Shown piece after piece: positions 13,097 through 24,773 of a stretch of 64,000 bases of DNA. The stretch's first letter is position 1. The number at the start of each line of letters is the position of its first letter. Under the pieces are notes generated by a model, which saw only the letters and a list, made by a program, of their open reading frames with translations, had not been told where the DNA came from and searched no databases. Both the position numbers and the translations under genes were made by a program. This DNA comes from Sebastes aleutianus. Taxonomy: Eukaryota > Chordata > Actinopteri > Perciformes > Sebastidae. Where the stretch lies: NCBI GenBank assembly GCA_916700875.1, contig CAKAKS010000039.1, forward strand, positions 29,889,794 through 29,953,793, written 5' to 3'.

Positions 13097-14195
13097 TTAT
13101 AAACACTTGCATACAACTTAATGCTGGCTACAGGAGAACTGGGATAGTCACGATGTGGAGTAGACAAATTGCGACTGGATCAAAGTGAATTGTTGGTTTG
13201 GCTGGCAGAGTATCTTTCATGGGAGACTGGTTCAACGGTTAGGCCCCAGATGGTTGCACACCTGTGGGCCTCAAAGAAAATACCCAGCCCTGAGAACCTC
13301 CAGAGCTCCAGGATGCATATTCATAAAGCTTCTGAGAGCCTCGATCTGATCCATCCATGACCACAGATCAGGTTACACTTTTCTGAAAACGGGGGACCTT
13401 TCTAGTATAGTCTAGAGAAAAAAATTATTGCAAAAAAAATAAATTAAAATGTGATGACTCTGATTTGAGACTGAAAACAAACCTTTTTTCACACCAGGCC
13501 CCTCATTCAAAACTCCCAACTGCTCAAACACAGCTTTTGTTGTGAAATTCTATACATACATATGCCAAATGTAAACCCTCTATTCTGTGCATTGTATTCA
13601 CTATATAAGTCTGACGCTATGTCCTTCCTTTGTGTCTTTATAATCACCACCGATGGTAATGCAATCAAAAAATGACTCAGAAGCAGCACAGGTGGTTGAG
13701 CTGACGTACCATATGGTGGAATTTAAGATGTATGTATTGTGTTTGGCTTCAGCCGATCGTGGCGAATATTAAAAGAAAATCAATTATGTTTGGACAGTTA
13801 AATTGCCCCAGTGTTTATGAGCTCACTCTTTGTGCTTTTACACCTGCCCAAGTGAGTGGAGATAATTGGTCTCGATGGAGTGAGTACATCAGTAATAGGT
13901 TGCCAGCGTTTTACTCCACCTAATGAAACAGTAAAGACACTGTGGGGACAGCGTCACAGCATCTCAGGAATGGCGGGTTGAGATGGTGAGATGAATCATA
14001 TTTCATTGGTAATGTAAATCTCATTTACCAATATATACGTCAGATATCGATGCTGACTGTTTCATCTAAACTAATGCTCAAATCTTCAGTTATTTATTAA
14101 ACTGGCTCAACACAACACATTTTGTAACTGCTCATATTTCATATATTGGAACATGCTTGAAACACTAAGTTAAATAGAAGTTGCTATATTGCAAC
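13097..14195. other. Non-coding stretch
   Basis: No gene recognised. Short open frames at 13169-13360, 13507-13689 and 13732-13923 have no domain or splice evidence. Confidence 0.5.
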
Positions 14196-14733
14196 TAGGG
14201 CTGTCAATCTATTAAAATATTTAATTAATTGCAAATTAATCACACATTTTTTTTATCTGTTCAAAATGTACTTTAAAGGGTTCAAAAAGATTTGTCAAGT
14301 ATTTAATACTCTTATCAACATGGCAGTGGACAAATATGCTTGCTTTATGCAAATGTATGTATATATTTATTATTGGAAAGCAATTAACAACACAAAACAA
14401 TATTGTCTAGAAAGCCTCACATGTACTGCATTTAGCATAAAAAAATATATGCCTAACTCATAACAGGCAAACTGCAGCTCAACAGGCAACAACAGCTGTC
14501 AGTGTGTCAGTGTGCTGACTTGACTATGACTTGCCCCAAACTGCATGTGATTATCATAAAGTGGGCATGTATGTAAAGGGGAGACTCGTGGGTACTCATA
14601 GAACCCATTTTCATTCACATATCTTGAGGTCAGCGGTCAAGGGACCCCTTTGAAAATGGCCATGCCAGTTTTCTTTTTCCTCGCCAAAATTTAGGTTACG
14701 TTTGGAGCGTTATTTAGCCTCCTTCACGACAAG
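14196..14733 (+). mobile_element. hAT-like MITE, TAGGGCTGTCAA family, copy 3 (truncated)
   Basis: Starts TAGGGCTGTCAATC and follows copy 2 for about 540 bp. It then loses similarity around 14733 (after TTTAGCCTCCTTC), so the distal 120-150 bp and the second inverted end are missing. The element is immobile. Confidence 0.75.
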
Positions 14734-15008
14734 CTTTCAAACTCCACACGCAGGCTTTCCGTTAAAAAAATGTACGTCTCCCGCAGAAATAGGGATTACC
14801 TTGATGACATCATCAGGGTTATTCTTTTAAGACTTTGGAAAGCTCCTTCATAGCCACTGTAGACATTACTCAACTGTTTTCAGGGGCTGAGTATACTTCT
14901 CATGACTAGTAAACTGAACTTTATGTGTAAGATTGGTGGAGTGTCCCTTTACAAACCTCACAAAGTTTCTTGTGAGTCTCTCGGTAATATGAAAAGCTGT
15001 CCACAGAT

Positions 15009-15778
15009 ATGAAAGCTGCAGTCGGTAACTTTGAGTAAATAAAAAAAAAAGTAATTTTTATAAAACGGTCACTATATCCTGACAGTAGTTCATGAGACAG
15101 ATACTAAATAAATCATGTTCCTCTTTGCCCTCCTTTGTTCTTAATAGCATTTGCAAGATTTCACAGTGCCAAAGGGAAACGACCAATCACAGCTCAGCAG
15201 TCTCTACAGCAGCTGCCAATCGCTGCTCGCGAAACTCGTGAAATCCAACTCAAACTAGGCAGCGCTGATCAAATATGAATCAATATTCTGTTACTGTAAA
15301 TGCTTATTTCTCATCCCAAATGTTTGCTCCGGCCGGTGGGCAGTGCTTGGTTTTGGCTTGACTGTTTTCAACATGGCGGCCAGGTCTCAAACTTTCTAAT
15401 TTTACAGATAAACAGTACACTAAAATATGTTTCTGAAAACATTTGAGGAACGAAATAGGCAATACAGTAACAGAATATTGATTCATATTTGATCAGTGCT
15501 GCCTAGTTTGACAGTTTGATCAGATTTTACGAGTTTCGTGAGCAGTGATTGACAACTGCCCAGAGTGCTCGGCTCCAGCTCGGCTCTAATTGGTTGTTTT
15601 CCCTCAGGTGCTTTGAAAACTTGCAAATGCCATTAGGAGCACAGGAGGACACAGAGGAACATGACTTTTTTTTTTTAAAGATTATCTGTCTCATGCACTA
15701 CTGTCAGAACATAGTGACACATTTATAAAAATAACTTTTTATCATATTTGCTCAAAGTTATCGAGTGCAGCTGTAAAT
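15009..15778. mobile_element. Foldback (long inverted repeat) element
   Basis: Two arms of about 310 bp (about 15011-15327 and 15430-15775) are imperfect reverse complements across nearly their whole length. The outer ends are GAAAGCTGCAGTCGGTAACT and AGTTATCGAGTGCAGCTGT, and the arms share blocks such as GACAGTAGT(T/G)CATGAGACAG and ATCAAATATGAATCAATATT. A spacer of about 100 bp separates them. This is the layout of a foldback DNA transposon or an inverted pair of one repeat. No protein is encoded; the minus-strand open frame at 15304-15486 is inside the arm and spacer. Confidence 0.85.
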
Positions 15779-17339
15779 ATGTGAATCGGGGTTAATATTA
15801 GACCTGGGCTTATAGATAGAAACAGGTGGTTAGTACTAAAAACACTATTAGGATCACCAGAGCTAATTCTGTCTGGTAATATTTCTGTATGTGAGGCACC
15901 ATGATTTACTTCACGATTATGTCCCTTTCTCTGTAAAACAGTCACTGTAAGCCTATTGTACACATGTGATTCCTTACAAGCCCCTGAGCATGTCATGGTG
16001 GAACTATGCTGTCACTGTTGTCTAGTTCAAATCACTTGATGCCATAATATGACAAGTTTTAGATATTATAAATCCACATCACATTTTCTTCCCATTTATT
16101 TACTCTTTTTGCCCATATCAAGCCATGTACATATGGGCTTCTTATCATCACATTACTTAACTAACTGTATATTCCAGTATACTCATTATGGCATGTGGAC
16201 CCTCTTACTAAGGAAATAATTAAAATGAATGCAGCAGTTCCATCTTAAGGTCACCAGTAGGTACTACAACAAGTAACAAAACATCTTTCCCTCATGGTCC
16301 TTCTTTCTATTTATACGTCTGTTTCTCTCATATACAGACACTCTTTTTCTACTGCTTACGAAATTCAAACAAGAGGATATTCATTGTATGTGTGTAATGA
16401 ATCTGCAGGACAGTGGAATGGGAGAGAAAAATATGCATTATCTGCGTAGGAAAGCTCCATCAGTGAGACTATTGAGGGAGTTGCACTCGGAGGAATTCAA
16501 AAGGTCTGCATGTCATTGACCAGAGGGTTCCTGCAAGCTATGGGCCCAGTTTGTTTGTTGCAAATCGCGATTTTCTGAATTGTTAACAGCCCCATTATTT
16601 TCAGGAACACATCCTTCCCGCGTGAAAGACAGGAAAACACATGTACTCATGCATAGATACACAAATACAGGCATGCGTGCACACATGCACTGCGCTGTTC
16701 TGGGGTGGGATGTTTAAACCTCTCTTGGCACCTGATCAGACCGAGTTTCCCATGAAGTTTTCTGTGGAGCAAAAGTGACTTGAACTGATTGTAGCGGATA
16801 AGTGGCCTAAGCAAATAGCCCTTCCACTGTGACAAGGGAGTGGAGAGAGCAATTAGTCTGGTCTTGAGATCTACAATTCCATAACCTCAGATAAACCTTC
16901 TTGATTACCCCATAAAACTGGCCTTTCCTGAATGGCATGTCATTGAGGAGAAATGAGGCCGTGTAAAGTGCAAGGCTGGCAAAAGTCCTGGAGCTCAGCG
17001 AGCTAAAACTTAGCGCCATGGGAACTACGCCAATCATCCATATTATAAGTTGTGACAGAGATAGCTCTGGGAATAAAGGCATACCAAACGAACACACCGA
17101 AAGCATTTAAGCGCAAACAACAGCAGCACGTTGTTGGCAGGTAAAAGGGCGTTGTCTGCCAAAGCAAAGATGAGCGCACGCTTTTCTTAACTGCTTTTAA
17201 GCATTGGCACTCTGTGATGATACTGAACTTTACGCCAATCCTAAGGCTTAAAAAATGAGAGAGAAAGTCATTATTCATTCAGCAGCAGACTTTAAGCTGC
17301 AGTTAAATGTTCACAATATAGAACTCAGAGCATGTCTAA
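15779..17339. other. Non-coding stretch
   Basis: No repeat family or gene recognised. Overlapping minus-strand open frames at 16647-17278 (62-99 codons) were examined and have no recognisable domain; splice sites bounding them are unconvincing. Confidence 0.45.
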
Positions 17340-17943
17340 TAGGGCTGCTTGATTGTGTCAAAAATCATAATCACGATTATTTTGGTCAATACTGAGATCA
17401 CGATTATTCAACACGATTACTCTACTCTTGGAAAAATCATGCATTTAGAAAGAACATTTTGTAGCCTACATTTTAAAGTTAAATGCATCAATTTGGTGCA
17501 CTTTGAGAGCAAAATTAAGAGGCTAGATCTGTGAAGAACTTTGTGCTCTTGTAAACAATTTAATCATAAACACATTGGTTGTATAGGTATGAATGGTGAT
17601 GACATGGCAAAAAAGTCACCCACAAAGCATGGTAAACAAAACGGGGTCCATGTTTCAAGACGGGTCGGGTGGGCTTCCCAACATCGCCGAACTCACGGTG
17701 CACTACTACGGAAGAAATACGCCCGGCAAGCGCCAGCCAGCCCCAGGGAGAGTTCCCCAGGGAGAGTTCCCCAGGGAGAGTTCCCCACGTCGAGAGGCCG
17801 TTCCTGAAAGCACACCGCTGTAAATTAATGGATTTATAACACGAGACAAAACGAAAGTGTCAATGCAAAACAGAACACGGAACAATAATCGTTTTATGAC
17901 GATGATTAATTGCAATTGAAATTAAATTAATTGCACAGCCCTT
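17340..17943. mobile_element. hAT-like MITE, TAGGGCTGCT family, copy 1
   Basis: A 604-bp element from TAGGGCTGCTTGATT to ATTGCACAGCCCTT. Inner sequence includes the paired ATAATCACGATTATT motif and a central CpG-richer block with three copies of a 14-bp unit (GAGAGTTCCCCAGG, about 17748-17789). Flanks ATGTCTAA (17332-17339) and ATATCTAG (17944-17951) match at 6 of 8, an aged 8-bp hAT duplication. A sister copy with a perfect duplication is at 29045-29830. The open frames across the central block are not genes. Confidence 0.8.
17748..17789 (+). repeat. 14-bp unit repeated three times
   Basis: GAGAGTTCCCCAGG in three head-to-tail copies inside the hAT element; absent from the sister copy at 29045-29830. 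Confidence 0.85.
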
Positions 17944-17951
17944 ATATCTAG

Positions 17952-18372
17952 TAGGGGTAGGAAAAAAAATCGATTCACCGATATATCGCGATTTTTACAA
18001 TTTTGAAATAGATTTTTTAATGTCAGAATCAATATATTTGCTTCATTTGAGTCTATGTGGAGGTAGAAGGAAGTTACCGCTTTTGTAATGTGACGTCATA
18101 TCCGTTCCGTGTCCGTCACAAAAACAAACCTCAGTCAGCCTAAGCGCGCTGAAACGACAATGCAGAAAACGGCAGAGGATCCGTGGGGATACGACCTGCA
18201 CCCTCACATTTATATCCAAAGCAGCAAACACTACACATACAGTAAAGTATGGAAACACTTATGTATACACGTGTACGTCCGGTTTTCAAAAGAAGGTACA
18301 ATACATATCGAATCTGCCCCCAAGTATTGTGATAGTATCGAATCGGGAGATAAGTGTACTGTCCCAGCCCTA
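17952..18372. mobile_element. hAT-like MITE, TAGGGGTAGG family, inserted beside the preceding element
   Basis: About 421 bp from TAGGGGTAGGAAAAAAAATC to GTCCCAGCCCTA, with CGATATATCGCGATTTTT near the left end and GTATCGAATCGGGAGA near the right. Flanking octamers are ATATCTAG (17944-17951) and CTATCTAT (18373-18380), matching at 6 of 8. The left octamer is also the right target duplication of the element ending at 17943, so the two elements share one target site. Confidence 0.75.
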
Positions 18373-18540
18373 CTATCTATTGTCTCCACACAGCTCTCAA
18401 CATGGAGACGGCTGAGCAGCTAATGGTGCTAACAGTGCTAATAGAGCAAACAACAGCAACATCTCTCCCTGTTGAAACTGGCTGCTGGATTGAGAGTGGA
18501 ACAGCGCGGCAGAGAAGAGGGCAGAGGGGAGTCACATTTA

Positions 18541-18560
18541 CAGTACAGTACAGTACAGTA
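18541..18560 (+). repeat. (CAGTA)4 tandem repeat
   Basis: Four exact copies of a 5-bp unit. Confidence 0.85.
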
Positions 18561-19327
18561 CATCCTAGCTGACGTCCCAACAGCTGATACAGCCTCACAG
18601 CTCACAAGACAGCTACTGCACATGGTCAGGACGCCGCTGCTGGCCAAGACGCCAGCTACACAGCAAAGTACAGTGCAGCACAGTGCAGTCAAGTATGATC
18701 TAACCAGTCGAGTCTAGCGGGCTCCTACAAATACAGTAGGTGCCTGGTACAAACACAGTACACCACAGTGTGGCTCAGACTGTCTGGGTTAGGAACAGAC
18801 TGCAGCTAACAGATACAACACAGTGTGGAACATTACGATACACAGCATGGAAAATGAAATTATTACACTGCAGAACAGTCGAGTGTAATATGGTACAGAC
18901 ACAGGACAGCGCGGTGAAATGCACTGTAGTGGCGTCTAGATGGGATGTGACCAAAACACCCGAGCGTAGCTGCCCGGTAAAGTACAGTAAAGGGATTCAA
19001 GATGAGGGGGCTGAAGGGATAGAGGGAAGGAGGAGTGGAGAGATTGAGCGTAACAAGCAAGCACACATAAAGCCTGTCTCATTCTTTTTTCCTCCCCTCC
19101 CTCCCTCTCTCTCTCTCTCCCTCTCTCTCACCATTACAGCAGCATTAGAAGCTGAGCTGCTCAACTGTTCCAAGATGTCAGAACTACAAAGCTCCCTTGA
19201 ATGAGGGAATGTGGGGCCCAGGGCGGCGAGTGGGTCTGGAACAGCTGGCCCAGTGGTGGGGCCTCCTGTTCCCTCGCTCTGCAGCCGCTAGCTAGCTTGG
19301 ACAAGACAGGGATGTCTGGCTGGGGGG

Positions 19328-19328
<1 letters not shown>

Positions 19329-19388
<60 letters not shown>
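19329..19388 (+). repeat. (TG)n microsatellite
   Basis: Nearly 30 uninterrupted TG dinucleotides. The Cys-Val repeats in overlapping open frames are artefacts of it. Confidence 0.95.
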
Positions 19389-19389
<1 letters not shown>

Positions 19390-19822
19390 TGGGAGGCTGG
19401 ATCGAAGGGGAATGTTTCTGTCTTCTCAGTGTAGGAGGGATGACACCGGGATCACCAGCCAGGTCCCCCTGACCGACGCTGGAGAGGACGTGATGGGTGG
19501 GGACAGAGGGGGAAGCATGTGGCTGGGTGAGGTTGAAACTGCATTGTTGTCAGTGATCAAGTTCATTTCAGGCTATGAGATTTCAGTGAACAGTGGTTGG
19601 AACATTGCACAATGGCATGTACGGTACATCACCAAAAAGGAACTGAGGAAAGTGTACAAAGAGTACAAAGTAGAGATTCAGAAAGTTATAGAAAGGCAGA
19701 GTCCCCCCCTCCCCTTCCGTCGTGCCCCATGGGATATTATTTCACAAGTATTGTAGTCAACGAAGAGAGATAAATAATTCTTTGATCCCGTTTGAATTGT
19801 GGCATGAATTACACAAATGATG

Positions 19823-20549
19823 CAGTGTTGCCAGATCTCACAAGAGAAACAAGCAACCAGGTCTACAGAAACAAACTCTCCCCCTCAAAAAATAAAAGGC
19901 CAAAAGAAGCAACCTTACCTACCTATCACAATATGAGAGAGGCGGCCACTTGATCACTTCATATATATGTGTGAATTTATTTTGGATTGCATGCATTTCT
20001 TTTCATTTTTGCAATGCATTGCATTTTTGCATCCATTTTTAGCCTGTAAATTAAATTTTTTTCTTGTTATAAACTTAAAAAAGTTGAACATTTTATTTCA
20101 TTTTTGGATTTCATTTTTAGCTTGTAACATAACATTCTTCTTTTGTTAAATAGCCTAAAAGTGAAGGATTTGAAAATTTAAATAAATGTTTGTATTTCAC
20201 CAGATAGTACCTGGATTTCACAAAGTATCTGGCATTGTTAGTTAAACTCCATCAACCGCGGGAAGATTTGTCTCACAACAACAACCACACTCTGAGTGGC
20301 AGCGGTGGCGGTGAGCAACTGTCAGTCATCTGTGTATGTGTGTGTGTGTGTGTGGGGGGGGGGGGGCGTAGGTATCGGGGTTGTGTGTACGGATCCTGCA
20401 ACTGGATAAACTAGACAAGTATAGAGGAGAGAAACAGGAGCCCAAATAAGCAACTTCACTTTAGAAATAAGCCCAAAAAAACGTAACCTGCGACTACCAA
20501 TATTTGTAGGCGACTTTTCAGGCGGACTTAAGCAGACTTGGCAACTCTG
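19823..20549. mobile_element. hAT-like element, CAGTGTTGCCAGATCT ends
   Basis: A 727-bp element with ends CAGTGTTGCCAGATCT and, on the other strand, CAGAGTTGCCAAGTCT. Flanking octamers AAATGATG (19815-19822) and ATATGATG (20550-20557) match at 7 of 8, a convincing hAT target duplication. Inside, a roughly 80-bp stretch (TTTTTAGCCTGTAA... / TTTTTAGCTTGTAA...) is tandemly duplicated at about 20034-20160, followed by a TG tract and G run at 20331-20366. No transposase; non-autonomous. Confidence 0.8.
20331..20366 (+). repeat. (TG)n followed by a G run
   Basis: About a dozen TG units, then 13 consecutive G residues. Confidence 0.85.
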
Positions 20550-22381
20550 ATATGATGTTTGTCAAGTCAAGAAAGTTGCAGTTTGCACTAGCAAGCTAGG
20601 TAACTGCTATGTTCCACGTACAAATCTAACGTTATCTTACCTGATGTGTTTCATCCAGCGACTCCTGGTCTTTTTATCAGCCGGGAAGAGAAAGAACAAG
20701 CGAGACCCGTTGCTGGTCTGAGTACATCCCAGTATGAAACATACAGGCGTCATTCTAATACGTATTGTCAAAGTCTTATACTTCAACAGTTTTACAAACA
20801 AACTGCGGCCTTCTTGACTTGCAAAATTATCTTTTAAATTGACAAACATCATATGTGTAATTCATGGCGCAATTCAAACGGGATCAAAAAATTATTTGTC
20901 TCTCGCCGTTGACTACCTTGCATGTTTTTTTCCAAAATAAGGTCCCATGGTGGTCCACCGGAAGTGGAGGGACTTGGCCTCTCTATTGTATGGATTTATT
21001 CTGCAACACACACACACAGAATTACGTGCGCGTGCACACATGTGGACAGAGAGCTGCATCTCCATCTGCTCATGCTCTGTGCTTAGGGAGACATGGAAAA
21101 TTACAGGGAGAGAAGACTTGTGGCTTCCATCTCGTCTTTGGTGTCAGAGAAGTGTGACTTAAAAGGGAGGAGGATGAAAGGAGACAAACTATTTTCGACA
21201 ACTGTAAACAGGAGAAAGCTCGGAGCTGTTGAAGCGTGTCACACAGAAAGGAGAAAAAGGATATCATATAAGGTTTCGGCAGAGTTCAAGGGAGGTATCG
21301 AGTTAAAATGAGGCTTAACTCTGCAGCACCAAGCCTCCGTTTCCAAGAGCGTGAACACAGATGAACCTATTGGTGCTCATGCAAGCTCGATGTGGGGCCT
21401 CCACACATGATGCTGGAAAAGACGGCTCAGATATTGGAGAGAACAGGCACAATGCAGGCAACGGAAAGGGACTTTAAGCAGCTACATCTGCACTCACGGA
21501 TATAGAAGAGCCACAATTAGTAGCTGCGATTGAAATACGACTGAAAACAAACTCAAGGCAAACATTTAATGTAAGCCACTATAAAGTAAATGTGACCAAC
21601 TGACGTCAGGTCCCATGAACAGGGTTCTGTTGTTCATTTAAGATATGGCACCATTCAAGAATCTCACTGTAATTGTATTGTTTTTTATTGCCGTTTGGTT
21701 TTTTTTCCACGCTTTTGGGGGTGTTGTCATCTGCATTAATGAGATACATATGAATTTGCTGGAGCGTTTTCTGACACATAGACGCATAAAGATGCACCAC
21801 ACAAAAACACGAACATGAGCAATATAAGTGGCTATGCAAGCACATCTGCACGCTGCTTACATACATACATCCACACCAACACACACACAAAGCATTCCTA
21901 TTGGGGGTGTGAGCACTGGAGACCTCATAGATTGTGAAGTGCACAAATTCCAAAACAGCAGAGTAAAACATCCCCTTTTAAAAGAGCAGACTGGATTATT
22001 TTACAGGAGTTTCCGTTTGAGGGCGCCACACAGTCGACCGTGCACTCGCTCCGCACAACAACATAAAGCTGAGTCTCTGGGCGGCCAGGAGAGGCATCCA
22101 ACTAAGATTAGAGCTGCTCTTAAAACCGGATCTTAATTGTGTACGTTTGTAATTATACAATGGTTCGCCTCCTTCCTTCAGAGTAACTTAAACATCTGGA
22201 ATTGGGCATGACAGAGGCCTTCTTTACCACTGCAGGAGAAGAAAAAGTAAGCGAGAGTGAGACAGAGAGAAACAAGAGAGAGAGAAAGTGAAAGAGAGAA
22301 AGGACGAACAAAAGAAGGCACAGAAATAAACTGGTGAAGGTTCAGCAACTGAGACTAGTAAATGCGGGCTTTCCTTTCTAG
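20550..22381. other. Non-coding stretch
   Basis: No repeat family or protein recognised. Overlapping open frames around 20637-21311 on both strands lack domain or splice support. A GA-rich tract is at about 22250-22300. Confidence 0.45.
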
Positions 22382-22650
22382 TGTGCAAGCATGTGAGGTA
22401 TGTGCTGGAGGAGGACACAAAAGATGATTCCTGGAGTTCCTCTTTTGGCCCAGAACACAGCAGTGGACCAGCCAGCCAGCTATTCAATCAGCCAGGCAGC
22501 CCAACAGCTCCAGCTGCAGCGACTAGTTCTCTTGAGGTCTCTCAGCAGATTCTTGGAGGCTGCAGTGCAAGCGGCCGCATGCATCTATGCAGACTTCACC
22601 GCAGTGCATTCAAAAAAGTTTCGGGCTGTATTCAATTAATTCTACATTAA
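22382..22650 (+). CDS. Unrecognised candidate exon
   Basis: Preceded by a good 3' splice site (GGGCTTTCCTTTCTAG, AG at 22380-22381). It stays open for about 89 codons to a stop at 22648-22650. The predicted peptide is Ser/Gly/Pro/Gln-rich with an acidic start (LEEDTKDDSWSSSFGPEH) and has no domain I recognise. There is also a GAG|GTATGT donor only 16 bp into it, so it could be a micro-exon or a chance frame. No partner exons could be assigned. Confidence 0.2.
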
Positions 22651-22710
22651 CTTATTTCGCAATTTCATGAATCGATGATTAACAAGTGTGTAAATGAGTT
22701 GTGTGTCAAC

Positions 22711-23384
22711 TGCCCTGACAACATATCCTCATACAATGGTCCTATAAGATATCTTACGAAAAGCTATTCCCCATTTTTCGTGTTTTCCTACGAATGTCCA
22801 GCAACACATGTAGATTTCCGCTCGTTACATGGACACGGTCTTTTCAAAATGAACTTCTGTCTTCACAGGAAACCACTTAGTTAGGTTTTGGCAGCAAACT
22901 ACTTAGTTAGGGTTTAGGAAAAGATCGACTTGGTTAGATTTAGGTAGTGAACTACTTAGTTCGGTTTAGACAAAAAAACTACATAGTTAGGTTTAGGTAA
23001 AGATTGACTTGGTTAGGTTTAGGCAGAAAACTGCTTAGTTAAGTTTAGGCAACAAAACTACTTAGTTTAGGAAAAGATGATGGTTTGGGCTAAAATAACT
23101 TCAGGAGTGGCATAACGTAAGTACGGAAGTTAAGTGACAAATGAATCAACGTTGACATCTGGTTTCACACGGGGTACGAACACCGGTCTCCTTGGCGAAA
23201 GTCCGGTGTTTTTTGACACACCCATCCACCTCGACCTCCTCTCTACGCTGTGTTTGTCGCTCTTTATACTTCCTTGTTCACAATAACGTGGATTACTTAT
23301 GAACTGATTTTGTGGGATATATGCGAATTACAGTGCATTACTTTTAGTAGGTATAGCTACGAACGGTGTATGAGAACAGCCTGG
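22711..23384. mobile_element. GTTAGGTTTAGG repeat element, copy B
   Basis: Shares the internal repeats of copy A and nearly the whole body with copy C (38540-39066). Shared parts are the left portion with TCTTACGAAAAGCTATTCC, the tandem-like array GGTTAGGTTTAGGCAG / AAACTACTTAGTT (about 22870-23090), the CGAACACCGGTCTCC block, and the right part with TTTGTGGGATATATGCGA. The left end (CTCATACAATGG) and right end (GGTGTATGAGAACAGCCTGG) are weak inverted repeats. Class uncertain; probably a non-autonomous DNA element. Confidence 0.6.
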
Positions 23385-24472
23385 ACCTGAATGTCTCACA
23401 GAGGTCCACCAATCACAACCGTTGCATCTGCAGTATGCTTAAAAAAATGCAAGTGTCTCTTTCGAGAGTCACAGCATGGTGCAAAATCCCTCTTAAGGAG
23501 ATAAAACTTGACGTGGGACCTTACTCACACCAAATGTGGATGAACATCATATTCAAAGCACATAGTGTGTGCAGGACAAAAATGTCAACACTGAACACTG
23601 CAATTCTTCTTTAGAAGGGGTTTTGTGAGGGGCTTCATGATGTGCGTCAGAGGTTTGGTATTATAGTGGTATCTGGTCATCACGCTGAACAACTTTCTTG
23701 GAATTTGCGCTGCTGTTGGACATGCAGAATTGTAGGCCTGAGGATCCTTTCTTGCCAAAAAACTTGAGAAGGAGCTGCGGCTACTGAACGGCACGCTTGT
23801 ATTTTCGAGCAAGTCAAACGTGCTGATTGACTTACAGTGTATTCCTGCTACTCCCTTTGCAGACTGTTTCTCTGTGCATTCAGTCAATGGAAATCACAGA
23901 GACAATTTCCACTCCAGTGAATGAAAAGACATATTCATTTAGACAGGGGTTAAACTCTGGTTTGATTGACATAATGGCATGGAAACAGGTAATTCACTTC
24001 TCCCTAAAACTGCTGCTTGTGACAGCCTGCGCTTTGAAACCTGAGCCGGCAGCAATCTACCTCCTGATGCACGTATAATGTTAACATTAAGTGAGGCAAT
24101 AGCACTCATTTCCTTAGTTTATTATTGCACACACTAGTTACACAAAGAGGGCAATCTTACACAATTCACTTCTGCAGCAGGGATTGAAAAAAAAAAGAAA
24201 GAGGAAGCTTCCTTCTGTGGGAATGGAGAGGACAAACACTGAAAGTCACAGGAGTGCGGTGGTGGGTCAATTGAAAATGGAAGACAAGGCTGCAAGAGTA
24301 GCATGTTGCTGTTCATTCGGACTTGATTCCGAACTCAGATGGGATACGGCAGTCTTTATAAGAGCTTTGTTGGAGAGAGGATAGGTGAAGGTAGATACTG
24401 TAAATTGAAGAGAAAGGAATGAAAGAGAGCAAAAAGAAGGAAAAAAAAACACAAGTTTTAGAAAAAAAGATT
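23385..24472. other. Non-coding stretch
   Basis: No gene or clear repeat recognised. Open frames of 60-100 codons on both strands have no domain or splice support. Confidence 0.45.
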
Positions 24473-24773
24473 TTAAAGGTGCAGTGTCTAGGATCTGGCG
24501 GCATCTAGCGGTGAGGTTGCAGATTGCAACCAACTAGCTTCTCCTGTGTGCCAAGCATGTAGGAGACCTACGGTGGCCGACGCGAAAACGTGAATGACCC
24601 TATCTAGAGCCAGTGTTTGGTTTGTCCGTTCTGGGCTACTGTAGAAACATGACAGCCGGTTCCGTGAAGAGGACCCACTCTGTATGTTGGTATAAACGGC
24701 TCATTCTAAGGTAACGGAAACACAATGATTCTTATTTTCAGGTGATTATACACTAAAGAAAACATACTTAATA

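Larger units (their letters stand above)
18373..19822. other. Non-coding, low-complexity stretch rich in CAGTA units
   Basis: The first about 100 bp (CTCTCAACATGGAGACGGC onwards) resembles the repeat at about 32637 and 58255. Then comes a stretch rich in ACAGTA/CAGTGCAG motifs, including (CAGTA)4 at 18541-18560. The open frames of 60-154 codons here arise from this repetitive composition and from the (TG)n tract; no domain is recognisable. A CT-rich tract lies at about 19088-19130. Confidence 0.5.

Noticed and set aside
22870..23090. CRISPR-like or telomeric array (GTTTAGG units)
   Set aside because: Units are uneven, without unique spacers, and recur as part of a dispersed eukaryotic repeat.
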